A DNA stretch of 64,000 bases from Hygrophila difformis (Eukaryota > Streptophyta > Magnoliopsida > Lamiales > Acanthaceae), in the NCBI GenBank assembly GCA_030278955.1, contig JAOANR010000003.1, forward strand, positions 57,963,628 to 58,027,627. The letters are read 5' to 3'. Positions within the stretch are counted from its first letter, which is position 1, and the number at the start of each line of letters is the position of its first letter. The notes under the pieces were generated by a model that saw only the letters and a list, made by a program, of their open reading frames with translations, did no database searches and had not been told where the DNA came from. The position numbers and the translations under genes were made by a program. Shown piece after piece: positions 21,063 through 33,085 of the stretch.

Positions 21063-23015
21063 CTATATGATGCTCCAGATTCTCTCATCCGGGGGTGGAT
21101 TGCGGGATTTCTCCAGCTCTGCAGCCGCACTTCGGACCGTGAATCTTCCATTGGCATTCTGAATCCAGAAAGGTACGTCCTCCGTGCTTGGATTGTTTGG
21201 TGGAATAGAATTATCTATAGCAGCAATGATATCCGGTGATAGGATTCCAGTAAGGGCTTGTGTGTTCCATCGACCATCAGTAACATAGTCAGCTACATTT
21301 TTGAAAAGATCATCGGTAGGCAGATTCTGCATAGTACACTCCTGCAAAACAAGATTCGAGTTAAGCCATTTATCTAACCAAAAGAGAACAGTCTTACCGT
21401 TTCCAATCCTCCAGCCAATGTTAGGATTGAATTTGGGCCAAACAAATAAAAAGTCCCTAGCACTGTAGGAAAGAGCTTGCACTCCATGTCTGAACTTGTG
21501 ACAATGCCACCCATGGCGGGCTTTCATAATTTGTGACCATAGGGTATTCCTTTGGAGAAGACCCCAGTGGCATTTCATGAGAAGAGCTTCATTAAAATCT
21601 TGACTTCTGCGGATACCTAAACCTCCTCTGTTTTGACTGAAAGTGATGCGGTCCCATGCCAGGAGGTGGACTTTCCGGCTAAGATCAGTGGAGCCCCAGA
21701 TGAAATTCCAGGTGATGGAATCCAGCTCTCGAGTTATTGCCTTCGGATGTCTGGAAACCTGCATGGAATAAGTACTAAGGCCTTGTAGAACAGACTTGGC
21801 TAAAGTGATCCTTCCTGCAAGACTGAGATGTTTATTAGTCCAACTATTGACTTTATTGTTGGCTCGATCAATAAGGTAACCAAAATCCTTAGCAGAACGC
21901 CTTCCCGAAATAAGAGGGATGCCCAGATAAGTTCCTATTGAGGCTGAGCTCTTAATACCCAATGTGGCTTCAATATTGAGTCTAGTGATTCTACCAACTT
22001 CCTTGCCAAAGATAACCCTGGACTTGGAGCTGCTAATATTAAGACCAGATTCAGAATTGAAGTTATCAAGTAAAGATTTAATATTAATAGCTTGATCATT
22101 CGAAGCCTTAGCAAATAATAAGATGTCATCAGCAAAAAATAAGTAAGGAATGCTAATCTGGTTTCTTTTCCACTTGACAGGTTTCCAGTGGCCAACATCC
22201 ACTGCCCTTTGAATTTGTCTGCCAAGTTGTTCCATGCACATGATAAACAAATAAGGGGATATAGGATCTCCTTGTCGGATGCCTCTGGATGGGTTAAAGG
22301 GAGGTGAAATACTGCCATTCCAAGTAACCTGCAAAGAAGATGTCTCCACACAATTCATTATGAGATTAATAATAGGTAAAGGGAAACATGCTTGTGCAAG
22401 AGTAAATCGGATGAAGCTCCACGTTAATTTGTCATAGGCCTTCTCTAAGTCTAGATTGATGACCATAAAACCTGGTTTAGCATTAGACTTGTCCATGTAA
22501 TGGATAATTTCTTGGCATGTGATGATGTTATCATGTATGATCCTTCCTTTGACAAAGCTGGTTTGGCCCTGCGCAATGATCTGAGGCATGATAAAAGTCA
22601 GTCGATTAGCCAATATCTTTGTAAAGATCTTATAAATGACATTACATAGACTTATAGGTCTTAATTGCATGACTGTCTTTGGATTAATGACTTTCGGGAT
22701 TAGGACAATCTGTGTCTGATTGATATCTTTGATACTGCAGGTAACATTAAAAATCTCTAGGATAAAGGAGTGGACTGAGCGCCCAATGACAAGCCAATTC
22801 TTTTGATAGAAAAATGCATGGAAACCATCTGGACCCGGAGCCTTGAGGGGAGCCATATCATGTACTGCCTTAGTAGTTTCTTCAAAAGTGGGAGGAGAGC
22901 TCAAGGATCTCTTGTCTGAGTCTGAGATCCTTGGTAACAAGCCTGGAACAACACCCTTCTCAGAAGAATCATTGGAAGCATCCTGAAAACGATGACGAAA
23001 GTAGTCTATAACCAT
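21063..23015 (-). pseudogene. LINE ORF2 reverse transcriptase and start of zinc-binding region
   Basis: The 650-residue open stretch holds the non-LTR RT blocks: APGPDGFHAFFY (59-70), QLRPISLCNVIYKI (117-130), INLDLEKAYD (186-195), GIRQGDPISPYLF (245-257) and catalytic FADD (294-297). It reverse-transcribes LINE RNA at the nicked target. It ends at an in-frame TAG (21063-21065) within the zf-RVT region, after which the same frame continues toward RNase H. Confidence 0.9.
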
Positions 23016-23724
23016 AGTAAGAATCTCCTTTTCTTCATGGAATGTATTGCCATGTGCATCTTCCAGAATTGAAAGACATTTCTTTGCACGCCTAGCTTTG
23101 ACATAATTGTGATAAAACTTGGTATTTCTATCACCAGATAGATTCCACTCTCGAACACTACATTGGATCCATATTCCTCTTCTTTCAAAAGAGTGCTCAA
23201 TTCCATTGAAAGTTGTTTGTAAAGTCTCTGTAAAAACTCATTTTCTTCCCAGTGATCTTGTTTAACAATACCAGCCAACCGAGATCTTATTCTAGCTTTT
23301 CTCTGGCTCTTAACAGTAGAATTGTTGGAATGCCAATCCTGAAGTTTGACTATGAAAGTTTCAAGATTATCTGAGAATGGTATATTGGAGTTCCAGGTGG
23401 TATCCAGTAAGCGCTTGAAATCTGAGGAAGTTTGCCAAGCCACTTGGAATCTAAAGGGCTTATGGCCTTGTTGTTGTCTAAGGCTAGCGGAATTGGAGAT
23501 CCTTAGAAGGAGAAGAGAATGATCTGATTGGATTCTAGGGAGGACCTGTGTTGTGCAATGTGGATAAAGGGAAAACCAGGAAGAGTTGCCTAGGATGTGA
23601 TCCAATTTTCTACGAAGACACCCTCTAGCCCATGAGAACTTGTTCCCAAAAGATCTAACTTCCTGCATGCGAGAAATTCTAAACCAATTTTGCAGCTCAG
23701 AGATGGACAGAGTAGAAATAGAGC
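23006..23724 (-). pseudogene. LINE ORF2, endonuclease C-terminal part and linker
   Basis: The fragment carries FSWARGCLRRKLDHILGNSSW and SDHSLLLL, the final motifs of the apurinic-type endonuclease of plant L1 elements that nicks the target. Catalytic residues further upstream are lost. The open frame reaches 23737, but its first codons derive from the adjacent LTR, so the apparent Met is not a real start. A frame change near 23010-23200 separates it from the RT. Confidence 0.82.
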
Positions 23725-24046
23725 TGATAATGGCCATAAATGTCCATTATTTTCAATCCATTTCCGTGTCTGAAATGGGCATTTGATCGCATTCCAGTCT
23801 TATATTAAATAAGAAAGCAGTTGAATTAGACAGATTTATGCATAATTGTAAAAATAATGAGCTGGTATGAAAAATGCATAAATATGTAATTTTATTACAC
23901 ATTTATGTTAGAAAAATCCAAAAAATGAGAAAAAGAAAAGAAAAGAAAAAGGAATGGAAAAGATGGGCAAAAGAATAAAATAGTCCACAAAAACCAAAAA
24001 GATGGAAAAGAAAATGAAATTCCACAAAAATGCATGTTTACAGGTA

Positions 24047-24408
24047 TGACGCCAATCAAGGTCTTTGACGCCAAGGAATTGCGTCATAAGGAGAAGTTTG
24101 CGTCATGAGCCAGAAACACGACTGGAAACACCCTTTGACGCCAAACAGAAGGCATGACGCCAAAGGATTGCGTCATGGGTGGAGTTCCGAGTCATTGAAG
24201 ACTGAAACCAGAGGGCTTGATGTCAAACAAGGCTTGACGCCAAGCAAGCTTCACGTCATTGATGCCAAGACTTCCACGTCAAAGGTTGCCCAAGCAGGAG
24301 CAACGTGTTTTCGGTCTGGGAACCTTTGACGCCAAACAAGGCTTGACGCCAAACCGAGCTTGACGTCAAGCATGTTCCGCGACATGCATGAAGCGTGTTC
24401 CACGTCAA
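24047..24408 (+). repeat. Family-A palindromic word array 1, upstream of LTR TATA
   Basis: More than a dozen copies of TGACGCCAA, its complement-type forms GCGTCATG/GCGTCATAA, and TGACGTCAAG/CACGTCAA, spaced 10-40 bp. The TGACG core is the binding motif of bZIP (TGA-type) factors, so a regulatory role is plausible but inferred. The array ends 30 bp before the TATA box. The 3' LTR copy (44540-44900) is nearly the same. Confidence 0.8.
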
Positions 24409-24411
24409 CAA

Positions 24412-24444
24412 GGCCCATGGCCTAGGGTTTTGTGCCTATAAATA
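24412..24444 (+). promoter_or_regulatory. LTR promoter of element A (site II, telo-box, TATA)
   Basis: GGCCCA at 24412-24417, AGGGTTT telo-box (reverse) at 24424-24430 and TATAAATA at 24437-24444. The same order is kept in the 3' LTR (TATA 44928-44935) and in element C (TATA 45877-45884). Transcription should start near 24470. Confidence 0.75.
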
Positions 24445-25084
24445 GGGCATGATCCCAAGGTGCTGGGGGTTACACACTCTTACTTACTCTTGAAGGCATT
24501 TTCTGGAGCTGAATCACGTAGGTAGTCTTAGTTAGCTTTATTTTTTGTATTATTTAAATTTCTGTCCATTGTCTAGTTTAATTCTTGCCAATCTTCTTTG
24601 ATGTTAGCTTATAATAGCATTAGGTAGCCAGTTTCATACTTCTTGTTTTATTTTGTTTTGAACCTTTGTTACTTTTGATATTATGGTTTGAAACACCCAT
24701 TAATGGTGTTATCAAACCCATTTATAAGAAAATGGGATTCAATCTTCTCTCATATCCCAAAAACATGAAATGGATACTCTAATCCATGGATTTTACTTGC
24801 TTTCTTGTTATTTTGGCCATTTGGTCTCTATTTGTTTTTATCTTATTATTGCTCCATGTATGGTAGATTAAGTGTATGGAAATGTATTTAGAAGCATCGT
24901 TATGGGTTGTGGGTTCATCTTGCTTACTGGACAGCTTATCTTTCTCCTTATTTTTCATTTCCATAGCTTAGATTTAACTCTGTCTTGCTACTCCTTGGCA
25001 TTTTTGGACCCTTCACCCTAAAATAATGTTATAATGGCATATTCTGCATTGTTTCATCATCATGGTGCATTCTGGAAAAAGCTA

Positions 25085-25581
25085 TGACGCCAACCGCCCT
25101 ATGATGCCAACCACGTTGGGGTCATAGGGGAGGTTTGGCGTCATAAGTGTTTCTGGCCTTAAATTCATTTGCATGCTGGAAGTGCTATGACGCCAACCAC
25201 CCTTTGACGTCAACCAGGTTGAGGTCATAGGGTGTGTTTGGCGTCATAAGTGCTTTTCGGCCAAAACTTGTTCCACGTCGTGCATGTCCACGCGTAATTC
25301 CCATGGCTCATGACGAGGAACCCAAATTTTGCATGTTATTCTTATGTTCTTTATGATGCAAAACTCATGACATGATCCTAGGATCACGTCATAATTTCAT
25401 GTTTCGCGTCATAACTCCCCCATTTTCAAAGAAAAAATTCTAAGTCATGCAATGACGCCAGCCTCTGGCGTCATAGCATAAGGTTCCGCATCATTAGTGA
25501 CCCTCACCTCTATTCTAACCCGTTTGATGCCAACCCTATGACGCGATCCTGGGATCACGTCAAAAGGTTGGTTGGCGTCAT
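25085..25581 (+). repeat. Family-A palindromic word array 2, in transcribed LTR
   Basis: The TGACGCCAA/TTGGCGTCAT words recur about 640 bp downstream of the TATA box, mostly as inverted pairs 30-50 bp apart (for example near 25085-25142 and 25186-25242). In RNA these pairs could form hairpins. Confidence 0.78.
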
Positions 25582-28237
25582 ACTAACCCTTTTTCATCAA
25601 AAATTCTTTTTAATTATCTTTAACCCACCATTATGTTGCATCACTCACATTTTAACCCCACGGGTTAAAATGTAATATTCCATGATTGCAACATAAGGCG
25701 TTATGCAGCCAAAATTTTCATTCTCCATTTTCACACTTAATGAATTGAACCCCTAAGTCGATAATTAAATATCACGATTAGCAATAATTAAGATCAATAA
25801 TTACTATGATTAAAGAATCTTTGTTCAATTTCCACTAAAACATTTTTCTATAAACAAAACCTTGATGTCTTAAGCAGATAATCCAGACTGTAATTAATTA
25901 CGGTATGAAGGATTATTTAAGTCATTAATTATGGATTAATTCCATACCTTTTCATGAGAAACTAATGTCTCTCATACAAGGCATTTCATTTTATTTTATT
26001 TTTATTTTATTTTGTTTTGCCTTTCCCGTGTTGTGTGAAACATCTAGTAAGAAATATATCAGACTAATGTTGGCGGGTATTCTTACATGGATAACTAGCT
26101 CGTAGTCTGAATGTTAATTACTAGTTGTTATTTTGCATGGTCTGGGTAGTGATCGGTGGAAGCTTTGGCGGTTTGTCCATCCGGGATTATAATAGCTGCT
26201 CAGCTGACTCCTATCCGGATACAGTTTCTTTTTCTTTATCTTAATTTCCAGACTCAAATTCCAATCTGTAATATGAGTTAGTCAATATCTGTCAATATTA
26301 GCTGATGATCATTGCAGAGAGGAAACATATAGGTTTTTATCTGAATTCGCAGAGAGGAGAGGCCCAACTGGTAGCGACACTGCCATTATAGGGTTTCTGC
26401 TGTCTAAATTCATTCCATCCGAGTAATCGGGAAATTGAACAGCAGATGTTTGCAGTCCACCTGATTATTCTGCCATCATCTTATGCCTCTCGGCTGCTTC
26501 ATATACGTGTCTCATGTTCTGTCTAAACCCACCACTATATTTTGGGTTAAATTAATTTTACATTTCTATATAACTTTATGCATGATATTATTATGTAATT
26601 ATTGTGGTCTATAATATTTTGGGATCCTTCCCTTGGACATAGAAGTCATAATTTTTAACCAGATATTGCATATTAAATTTCCAACAAAAACTCATTTACA
26701 AAATCCGGATCTAAGTAAGGGATAAATTCCTCAGTTATGTCTAGTTCATATTCTGTCAAGGGTGGATTTTGGGAAATTAGAAGCGGAGTCAGCGATTAGG
26801 TCTCTTCTAGACTGAAAGGGTCTGTGTTCTTATTGAGAGTCTAAAACCTGTTTAGGGAATGGTTTTCAAATTTATTATTTTCCGAAATTGATGTGTGTTG
26901 GAAATTTAGTCTTAACTGTCACACCGAGATGGGATCCACTTGGATCCAAATACAGTCTGATAAGTAATTCTGGAGGAACAATACGTAGGCCTTGGTTATT
27001 TTCTAAGATAGGGTTGAGTTCCTTTCAACTGCTATCCTCTTCTGCCAAAGCCTATTCTTGAGTCATGAGTGAGTGCATCCGGAACGAACTAATTTATTAG
27101 TTCATTTCATTAGTTTGTATCTCATAACCACCCGGAAGGAAGTGAACACTGCGAGCGGTTCACCGAGATCTGGGAATTCTTGATCCACGTTCGGTCATCA
27201 TGACTGGGGGCTCTTCTTATACTACCAGGGTAACTCTTTTGAAACCTCCGAGTGATAGGATTTTAAATGCTTTCTTTACCGCTTTCTCTTAAATGCTTTC
27301 TTTAGAGGTCACTCGGATGTATTGAAAGTGGTGGAACTGCTTCTAGGTTTGAGAGTTATGGGATAGTTCAGGCTTAATTAGAAGCTTTGGGTGTGACATG
27401 GGGGAATGATAGCAGTACTTGGCATCTCAACTAATGATTTGTCAGGTGTTGCTTGTCCACCGCAGATGAAATAACATACCCTGGCCGGGGCAGTTATGAG
27501 TCTGTGGTATCTTAGAATTTGTGGTCTTAAGAACATGTAAACTCATACTGTAAGTACCTGTCTGTTAAAGGGAACATGGTACTGAGAGCATGGGAATTAG
27601 CTATCTGACAGGATTATCCCAAACAAAGATCTGTGTATAAAAAAATGGAAGTATAATTATGCTTTATCTGAATCTTGTCCAACCTTTATTCTTTTCTCCC
27701 TGTCCCTTCTGTCATTATTTTGAATCAGCTTCATAGCTAGTATAGCTTAAATTTACAGCTTTCTTAGAATAATTTTATTGTTTCCATAGGGTAATTTACT
27801 TGCTTTTTAGACCTAATTTTAATCGTTTCTTAGCGTAAACTTATCCGCTTTCTAGAATAGATTAATGTGCTTTGTAGAATAGTTTAAACTGCTTTCATAG
27901 TTTAGATTAAATTCAGTCACGTAGTTGTTAGACCAACTTCAAACTGATTAGAGCAATACGAGTGGAAAATCTAGTAAAACGACGTGGGCCCTGCTTCTAT
28001 CACACATCCTCAAGTGAATGATCCGGTCTTACCTATAAATATTGCAATTTTTGACACCGTGCGCTTTCGGGCCACAGTTTCTTAACTCGAGTAATAAAAA
28101 CGTGACAATCTATAAATATATCCTTAATCCCAACTCCATCTTCATAAATTGGTTTCATTAAATAAAACATAAACCAAGAGATTATTTCATTATTATTATT
28201 TCGAAAATACTCGTGTGGGAAATTGTCAAAAGTTTCA

Positions 28238-28255
28238 TGGCGCCGTTGCCGGGGA
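28238..28255 (+). other. Primer binding site of element A (tRNA-Asp type)
   Basis: TGGCGCCGTTGCCGGGGA directly follows the LTR end TTTCA. This is the well-known Athila PBS, complementary to the 3' end of tRNA-Asp. Confidence 0.92.
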
Positions 28256-28393
28256 GGATGCAGCGCCATTTTATTAAAGAATTACATTCCTGATTGCTCA
28301 TAGATTAGCTTATACATATAAATATATCTTATTCACCGAACCATTTCTAACCTGGGGATTGTACAGGTATTTTCATTGCTAAAACCGTTGTTT

Positions 28394-30225
28394 ATGCAAC
28401 GAAGAAAGGAAACTCCCGCCGAGATCCCGTTCAACGTAGAAATTGAAAAAACAGCTCGACGTCTGAGGGCTCAAGCTAGACAGAGAAAGGAACGGGAAAG
28501 GCAGGAACTTTTCTCTCCGAGCACTAGTAGTGATATTTCAGAAATGGCAAACCCTGACATTCCACCCATCATACCACCAAACCCACCACTCCAGCATATC
28601 CAAGAGGATCCCGAAGACGTGAATGACGAGAATTTGGACGATCCCCCTCCTCAGGTCATTCAGGGAGGCGGGAACGCACAAAACCTCGGCCAGCAACCCT
28701 TCGAGATTCCTCCCAACAACCAAAATAACCAACACCTTCATAACCAAAACATCCCTAATAACCCAAATTTTCAGAACCCATGGTATCACAATCCCCAGTT
28801 TAACCAAAACCAGTTTCCTCCCAATCCGAATGATCCCAATTATCCCCGTAATTACTATCAGAATTACAACCAGCAGCCTCAGTATCAAGGAGGAATGGAC
28901 AACAATCAACAACATGTCGCAGCGGATTACATGCAACCAATCATAGAACCCTACCTAAACATTCCAGAAAGAGCACCTATTGTTGCAAGGAATTTCGAAC
29001 TTAAACCAGCATTGATTAATCTAGTGCAGAATAGTCAATTTGCTGGAGCCAACCACGAAGATCCGCATGACCAATTGGCAACGTTCTTGGAGCTATGCAA
29101 CACCATAAAGAATCAAGGAGTTGCTCCGAACACGATCCGAATGATGTTGTTTCCGTTTTCACTTGCAAGCGGAGCAAAGACATGGTACAAGTCGTTGCCA
29201 GTCAATCAAAGAAGGACGTGGGAGGACATAGTGCGAAATTTCTTGGTAAAGTATTTTCCGGAGTGGAAAGTTGATGAAGGAATATCAAAAATTGCTGAGT
29301 TCAAAATGAGACCAGAGGAATCGCTGTACGATGCAAAGGAGAGATTCATGAACTTGCTGAGGAAATGCCCACAGCATGGATTCCAACCATGGGAGCAGCT
29401 GAGAAAGTTTTACAGTGGGCTGACGCCAGCCTGGAAACACATGCTTAACACTGCAGGGGGACAACATTTACTGCATATGCCCATGGATCAAGCATGGGCT
29501 AAGATTGAAACAATGTCTGTAAACAGAACAATATTGAATGATGATAATGCAGAAACCCCTCCCCGTGGTCTGTGTGTTGTATGTACTCCAGGGAAAACGG
29601 AGCTCGAAAAGATGAAGGACCAGATTGCAGTGCTATCATTGAATCAAGAAGCAGGCAGTTCCACACAAGTACAGTCCTTAGACGCAACTTGTGGCCTTTG
29701 TCAGGGACCACATCACACTGATTCCTGCCAACAAGTCACAACTGAGAACTGTAACTACGCTGGAGGGTTTCCTAACCGACACCCTAACCTATCCTACTCA
29801 AACAACAACGCTTTAAATGCACACAAGTTAACCCAGCCAGCCCAGTTTACTTAGCCACAAAATTTCCAGCAAAACCAACAGTTCCATCCCAGGCCTCAAA
29901 ATTTCCAGAATCCCAATTTCTAGCCCCAAATACAGCAGAGACCTAATCAAAACCAGAATTTCCAACACCAACAAAATTTTCAGGGCCAGCAGCAGTTCAA
30001 TCCCAATCCCAACCAAAACCAGAACCAGAATTGGAACCAAAACCAGCAAAAACCACCTTCCAGATTGGAGACCCTCATGACCGATTTCATTACCAATCAG
30101 AAGGAAATCAATAATCAGTTGCAGGCCTCCATTCGAAACGTGGAGACTCAGGTCACACAAATGGCCAAGGAGATGCAAAAATGGGACAGGGAGCACTACC
30201 CAGCACTGCTGAAAAAAACCCTCAG
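28394..30225 (+). pseudogene. gag: gag of Athila element A
   Basis: Starts at MQRRKETPAEIPF (28394). Features in order: basic N terminus, Asn/Gln/Pro-rich segment, and the Athila gag core (FELKPALINLVQNSQFAG, DPHDQLATFLELC, FPFSLASGAKTWYKSLP, FLVKYFPEW). The zinc knuckle CGLCQGPHHTDSC follows, then a long Gln/Asn/Phe repeat tract. In-frame TAG codons at 29852-29854 and 29921-29923 (both Gln-like contexts) and a frame shift near 30185-30225 break it. The product would form the virus-like particle shell and bind genomic RNA. Confidence 0.88.
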
Positions 30226-31176
30226 TGTAAAGCCATCACACTGAAATCTGGTAAAGTTCTGGAGGGACCAAAAAGCAAGGAGAAACTGGGAAAAGAACAG
30301 GAACTGGGAGATGACATTGAGGAGAATGAAATGAGTGCTGAAAAAGAGACAGCCGACTTGCAGACTGAAGCTGCAGCAGACAAGGCTGAAAATGGTAAAG
30401 GTGAAGGTACAATTTCTGACCTTTCACCACAAAAAACTTTTGATAATAAAAAGTTCATGCCGAGGGTTCCATACCCAGCAAGGCTGAAAAATAAGGAACA
30501 AGACCTTAAGTTTGAGAAATTTCTAAAAAGACTGTAAGAAGTAGAGATTACCATACCTTTGATTGAAATGATCTCTGAAATGCCAACCTATGCTAAGTTC
30601 TTAAAAGAAATGATTTCAGGAAAAAGAAAGGTTGAGCAAGAAGAATTGGTGGTACTCAACAGTACCTGCAGTGCAATCATTCAGAGGAAACTGCCGGAGA
30701 AGAAGGAAGACCCTGGCTGCTACACCCTACCAATCCGGATTGGCCAAGTCAGTGCTGGAAAAGGGCTTTGTGATCTCGGATCAAGTATCAATGTCATGCC
30801 GTTGGCCATGACAAGACGTCTCAAGCTTGGAACTGTGGAGCCAATAAAAATGAGGCTGCAGCTTGCAGACAGATTGATCACACAGCCAATCGGGATCCTG
30901 AAAGATGTCATAATTAGAGCAGGCAGCACCCCATTCCCGGTAGATTTCATTATTCTGGACATTGAGGAGGATTCTGACATGCCCCTCATCTTGGGAAGGC
31001 CATTCTTGGCCACCGGCGGAGCACTCATTGACGCTAAATCTGGAAAAGTGACCCTCCGAGTAGATGGGGAGGAAGTTGTCTTCGACATGGCGAAATTGCA
31101 GAAATTCCCAAATGACAGTTCTTATTTTTCGTTTGACGATGTAATAGATAGGAGAGAGAGAGAGAGAGAGAGCTAG
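30181..31176 (+). pseudogene. Gag-Pol linker and aspartic protease of element A
   Basis: The frame opens at 30181 with the Athila linker motif CKAITLKSGKVLEG, passes an acidic segment and hits TAA at 30535-30537. It continues in the same frame as MPTYAKFLKEMISGK and the protease LCDLGSSINVMPLAM, where the active site reads DLGSS, the Athila form of DSG. The later LILGRPFLATGGALID motif is present. A (GA)n run at about 31150-31172 ends the frame at TAG 31174, likely through slippage. Confidence 0.85.
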
Positions 31177-31196
31177 ACTCTAAAACTGGGATTGTA

Positions 31197-33085
31197 ATGA
31201 TGATGGATGATGACTTTTCAAAGCAGGTACTGAAGCCTGCTGGCGTGGAGCACGAAGGATGCAGCGCCGTCCATTTCGCTGATCCCGAAACTGGGGATTT
31301 GGAGGAGTTTGACAGCGTCGATTTTCATGAAGACGCCAACCAAGAGGAGGCGGATCCTGTACTGATGCAGGATCCGAAAGGTAAATCTGAATTTCCCCCA
31401 TCTAATTCTCGCAAATTACTTCCTTCTGTGGAATGCCCACCAGAGCTTGAACTAAAAGTGCTACCGGACCATCTTAAGTATGCGTTTCTCGCTGAACATA
31501 AAATGTTACCGGTAATTGTGTCAGCTAAGCTGACACAATATCAAGAAAATTCTCTGGTGGGAGTGCTTAAAAACATGTGCGTGCAATCGGTTGGACCATT
31601 TCTGATATCAAAGTAATAAGCCCTTCTGTTTGTATGCACAGGATTTTAATGGAGGAGAATTTCAAGCCTTCGCGCCAGCCCCAACGAAGATTGAACCCAC
31701 CCATGCAAGAAGTGGTAAGAAAGGAAGTGATCAAGCTGTTAGATGCCGGTATTATATACCCGATCTCTGACAGCAAATGGGTTAGTCCTGTGCAGGTTGT
31801 TCCAAAGCGGGGTGGGATGTGCATCACCAAGAATGAACAAGGGAAGGAAATTGCCACACGGCCGGTCACCGGATGGAGAGTCTGCATAGACTACCGGAAG
31901 CTGAACGAGGCCACTCGCAAGGACCATTTCCCTTTACCTTTTATCGATCAAATGTTGGAACGGTTGGCGGGAAGGGAAATTTATTGTTTTTGGATGGTTA
32001 TTCAGGATACAATCAAATAGTGATCGCCAGTGAGGATCACGAAAAAATAACTTTTACATGCCCCTATGGCACTTTTGCCATTAGGCGCATGCCTTTTGGA
32101 TTATGCAATGCACCAACAACTTTTCAAAGATGCATGATGTCTATATTTTCTGAATTTATCGGAAAAATGCATTGAAGTCTTCATGGATGACTTCTCTGTA
32201 TATGGAGATACATTTGAAGAATGTTTGACCAATCTTGCTAAGATTTTAAAGAGATGTGAGGACACTAACTTGGTTTTAAACTGGGAAAAGTGCCATTTTA
32301 TGGTCACTGAGGGCATAGTGTTAGGTCACCGCATCTCTCGTGCAGGCATTGAGGTTGATCCGGCCAAGGTATCTGTCATTTCCAATCTCCCTCTCCCTAA
32401 CTCTATAAAATCGGTTAGGAGCTTTTTAGGGCACGCCGGTTTTTACCAGAGATTCATTAAGGATTTCTCTAAAATTGCCAAGCCGCTCACTAACCTCCTT
32501 TGTAAAGAAAATTCTTTTGTAATAAATGAAGCGTGTGTCCAAGCCTTTGACACGCTCAAAACAATGTTAGCTTCTGCTCCAATTGTGCAGCCACCCGATT
32601 GGTCACTGCCATTCGAGGTGATGTGTGATGCAAGTGGTCTTGCAGTGGGAGCAGTTTTAGGGCACCATAAGGATGGGAGACATTGCGTAATTCATTACGC
32701 AAGTCACGCCTTCAATGAAGCCCAAATAAACTACACCACTACAGAAAAAGAGATGTATGCTGTAGTCTTTGCGTTTGATAAGTTCAGACAGTATCTTATC
32801 GGTACAAAGACTATAGTATACACTGACCACAGTGCACTTAGATACTTGTTCAGCAAGCAAGACGTAAAGCCTCGTTTAATCAGGTGGGTGCTTTTGCTGC
32901 AAGAGTTTGACATCATAATAAAGGATAGGCGAGGTCGAGATAATGGTGCTGCTGACCACTTATCTCGACTAGAAAATGATAAAAATGAAAAAGCCGTTAA
33001 TGAAGAGTTTTCAGACGAACAACAGTTTGCATTGCACTTACACGACCAAGCGTATCCATGGTTTTCCGACAGGCTAACTTTTTAG
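31197..33085 (+). pseudogene. Reverse transcriptase and RNase H of element A
   Basis: The RT is spread over three frames: PPELELKVLPDHLKYAFL (31440 on), then AIGWTISDIK...WRVCIDYRKLNEATRKDHFPLPFIDQML (31577 on), then LDGYSGYNQI and MPFGLCNAPTTFQRCM (31980 on). Catalytic MDDF with RNase H follows (32183-33085: [34 protein letters not shown]). Shifts lie near 31576, 31980 and 32168. The RNase H keeps its first catalytic Asp. Athila has a single gypsy-type RNase H, unlike the Tat element in this window. Confidence 0.88.

Larger units (their letters stand above)
20076..23724 (-). mobile_element. L1-type LINE, 5' part missing, interrupted by Athila element A
   Basis: A non-LTR retrotransposon on the minus strand. 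The poly(A) tail is the T-run at 20076-20086, preceded on the minus strand by CCCTCCTTCTTACCC. ORF2 follows in order: C-terminal RNase H, zinc-finger region, RT, then the end of the endonuclease. At 23724 the endonuclease reading stops where the LTR of element A begins with TGATAATGG. The LINE 5' half is not found elsewhere in the window. It was either cut by the insertion or already 5'-truncated. Several frame breaks show it is dead. Confidence 0.88.
23725..28237 (+). repeat. 5' LTR of Athila element A (4.5 kb)
   Basis: It starts TGATAATGGCC and ends AAAGTTTCA immediately before the PBS. At 4,513 bp it is long for Athila. The TATA box at 24437 puts U3 at about 0.7 kb, leaving some 3.8 kb of transcribed R-U5. 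It carries two arrays of family-A palindromic words (24047-24408 and 25085-25581). From 25600 to 28200 it is AT-rich with no convincing gene. Confidence 0.88.

Noticed and set aside
23725..23737. Apparent Met start (MAII) of the LINE ORF at 23737
   Set aside because: These codons come from the first bases of LTR A read backwards; the LINE reading is truncated there.
24047..25581. CRISPR-like array
   Set aside because: Repeats are short, irregularly spaced, in both orientations, inside a plant LTR; there are no spacers of uniform length.
28033..28269. Minus-strand ORF at the end of LTR A, with a counterpart at 58903-59277 in LTR D (shared YLMKPIYEGVGI-like stretch)
   Set aside because: Both lie in the conserved LTR end, where nucleotide similarity is high for other reasons. 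The N termini differ, there is no family match, and the starts run into the PBS. Not taken as a gene without dN/dS evidence.
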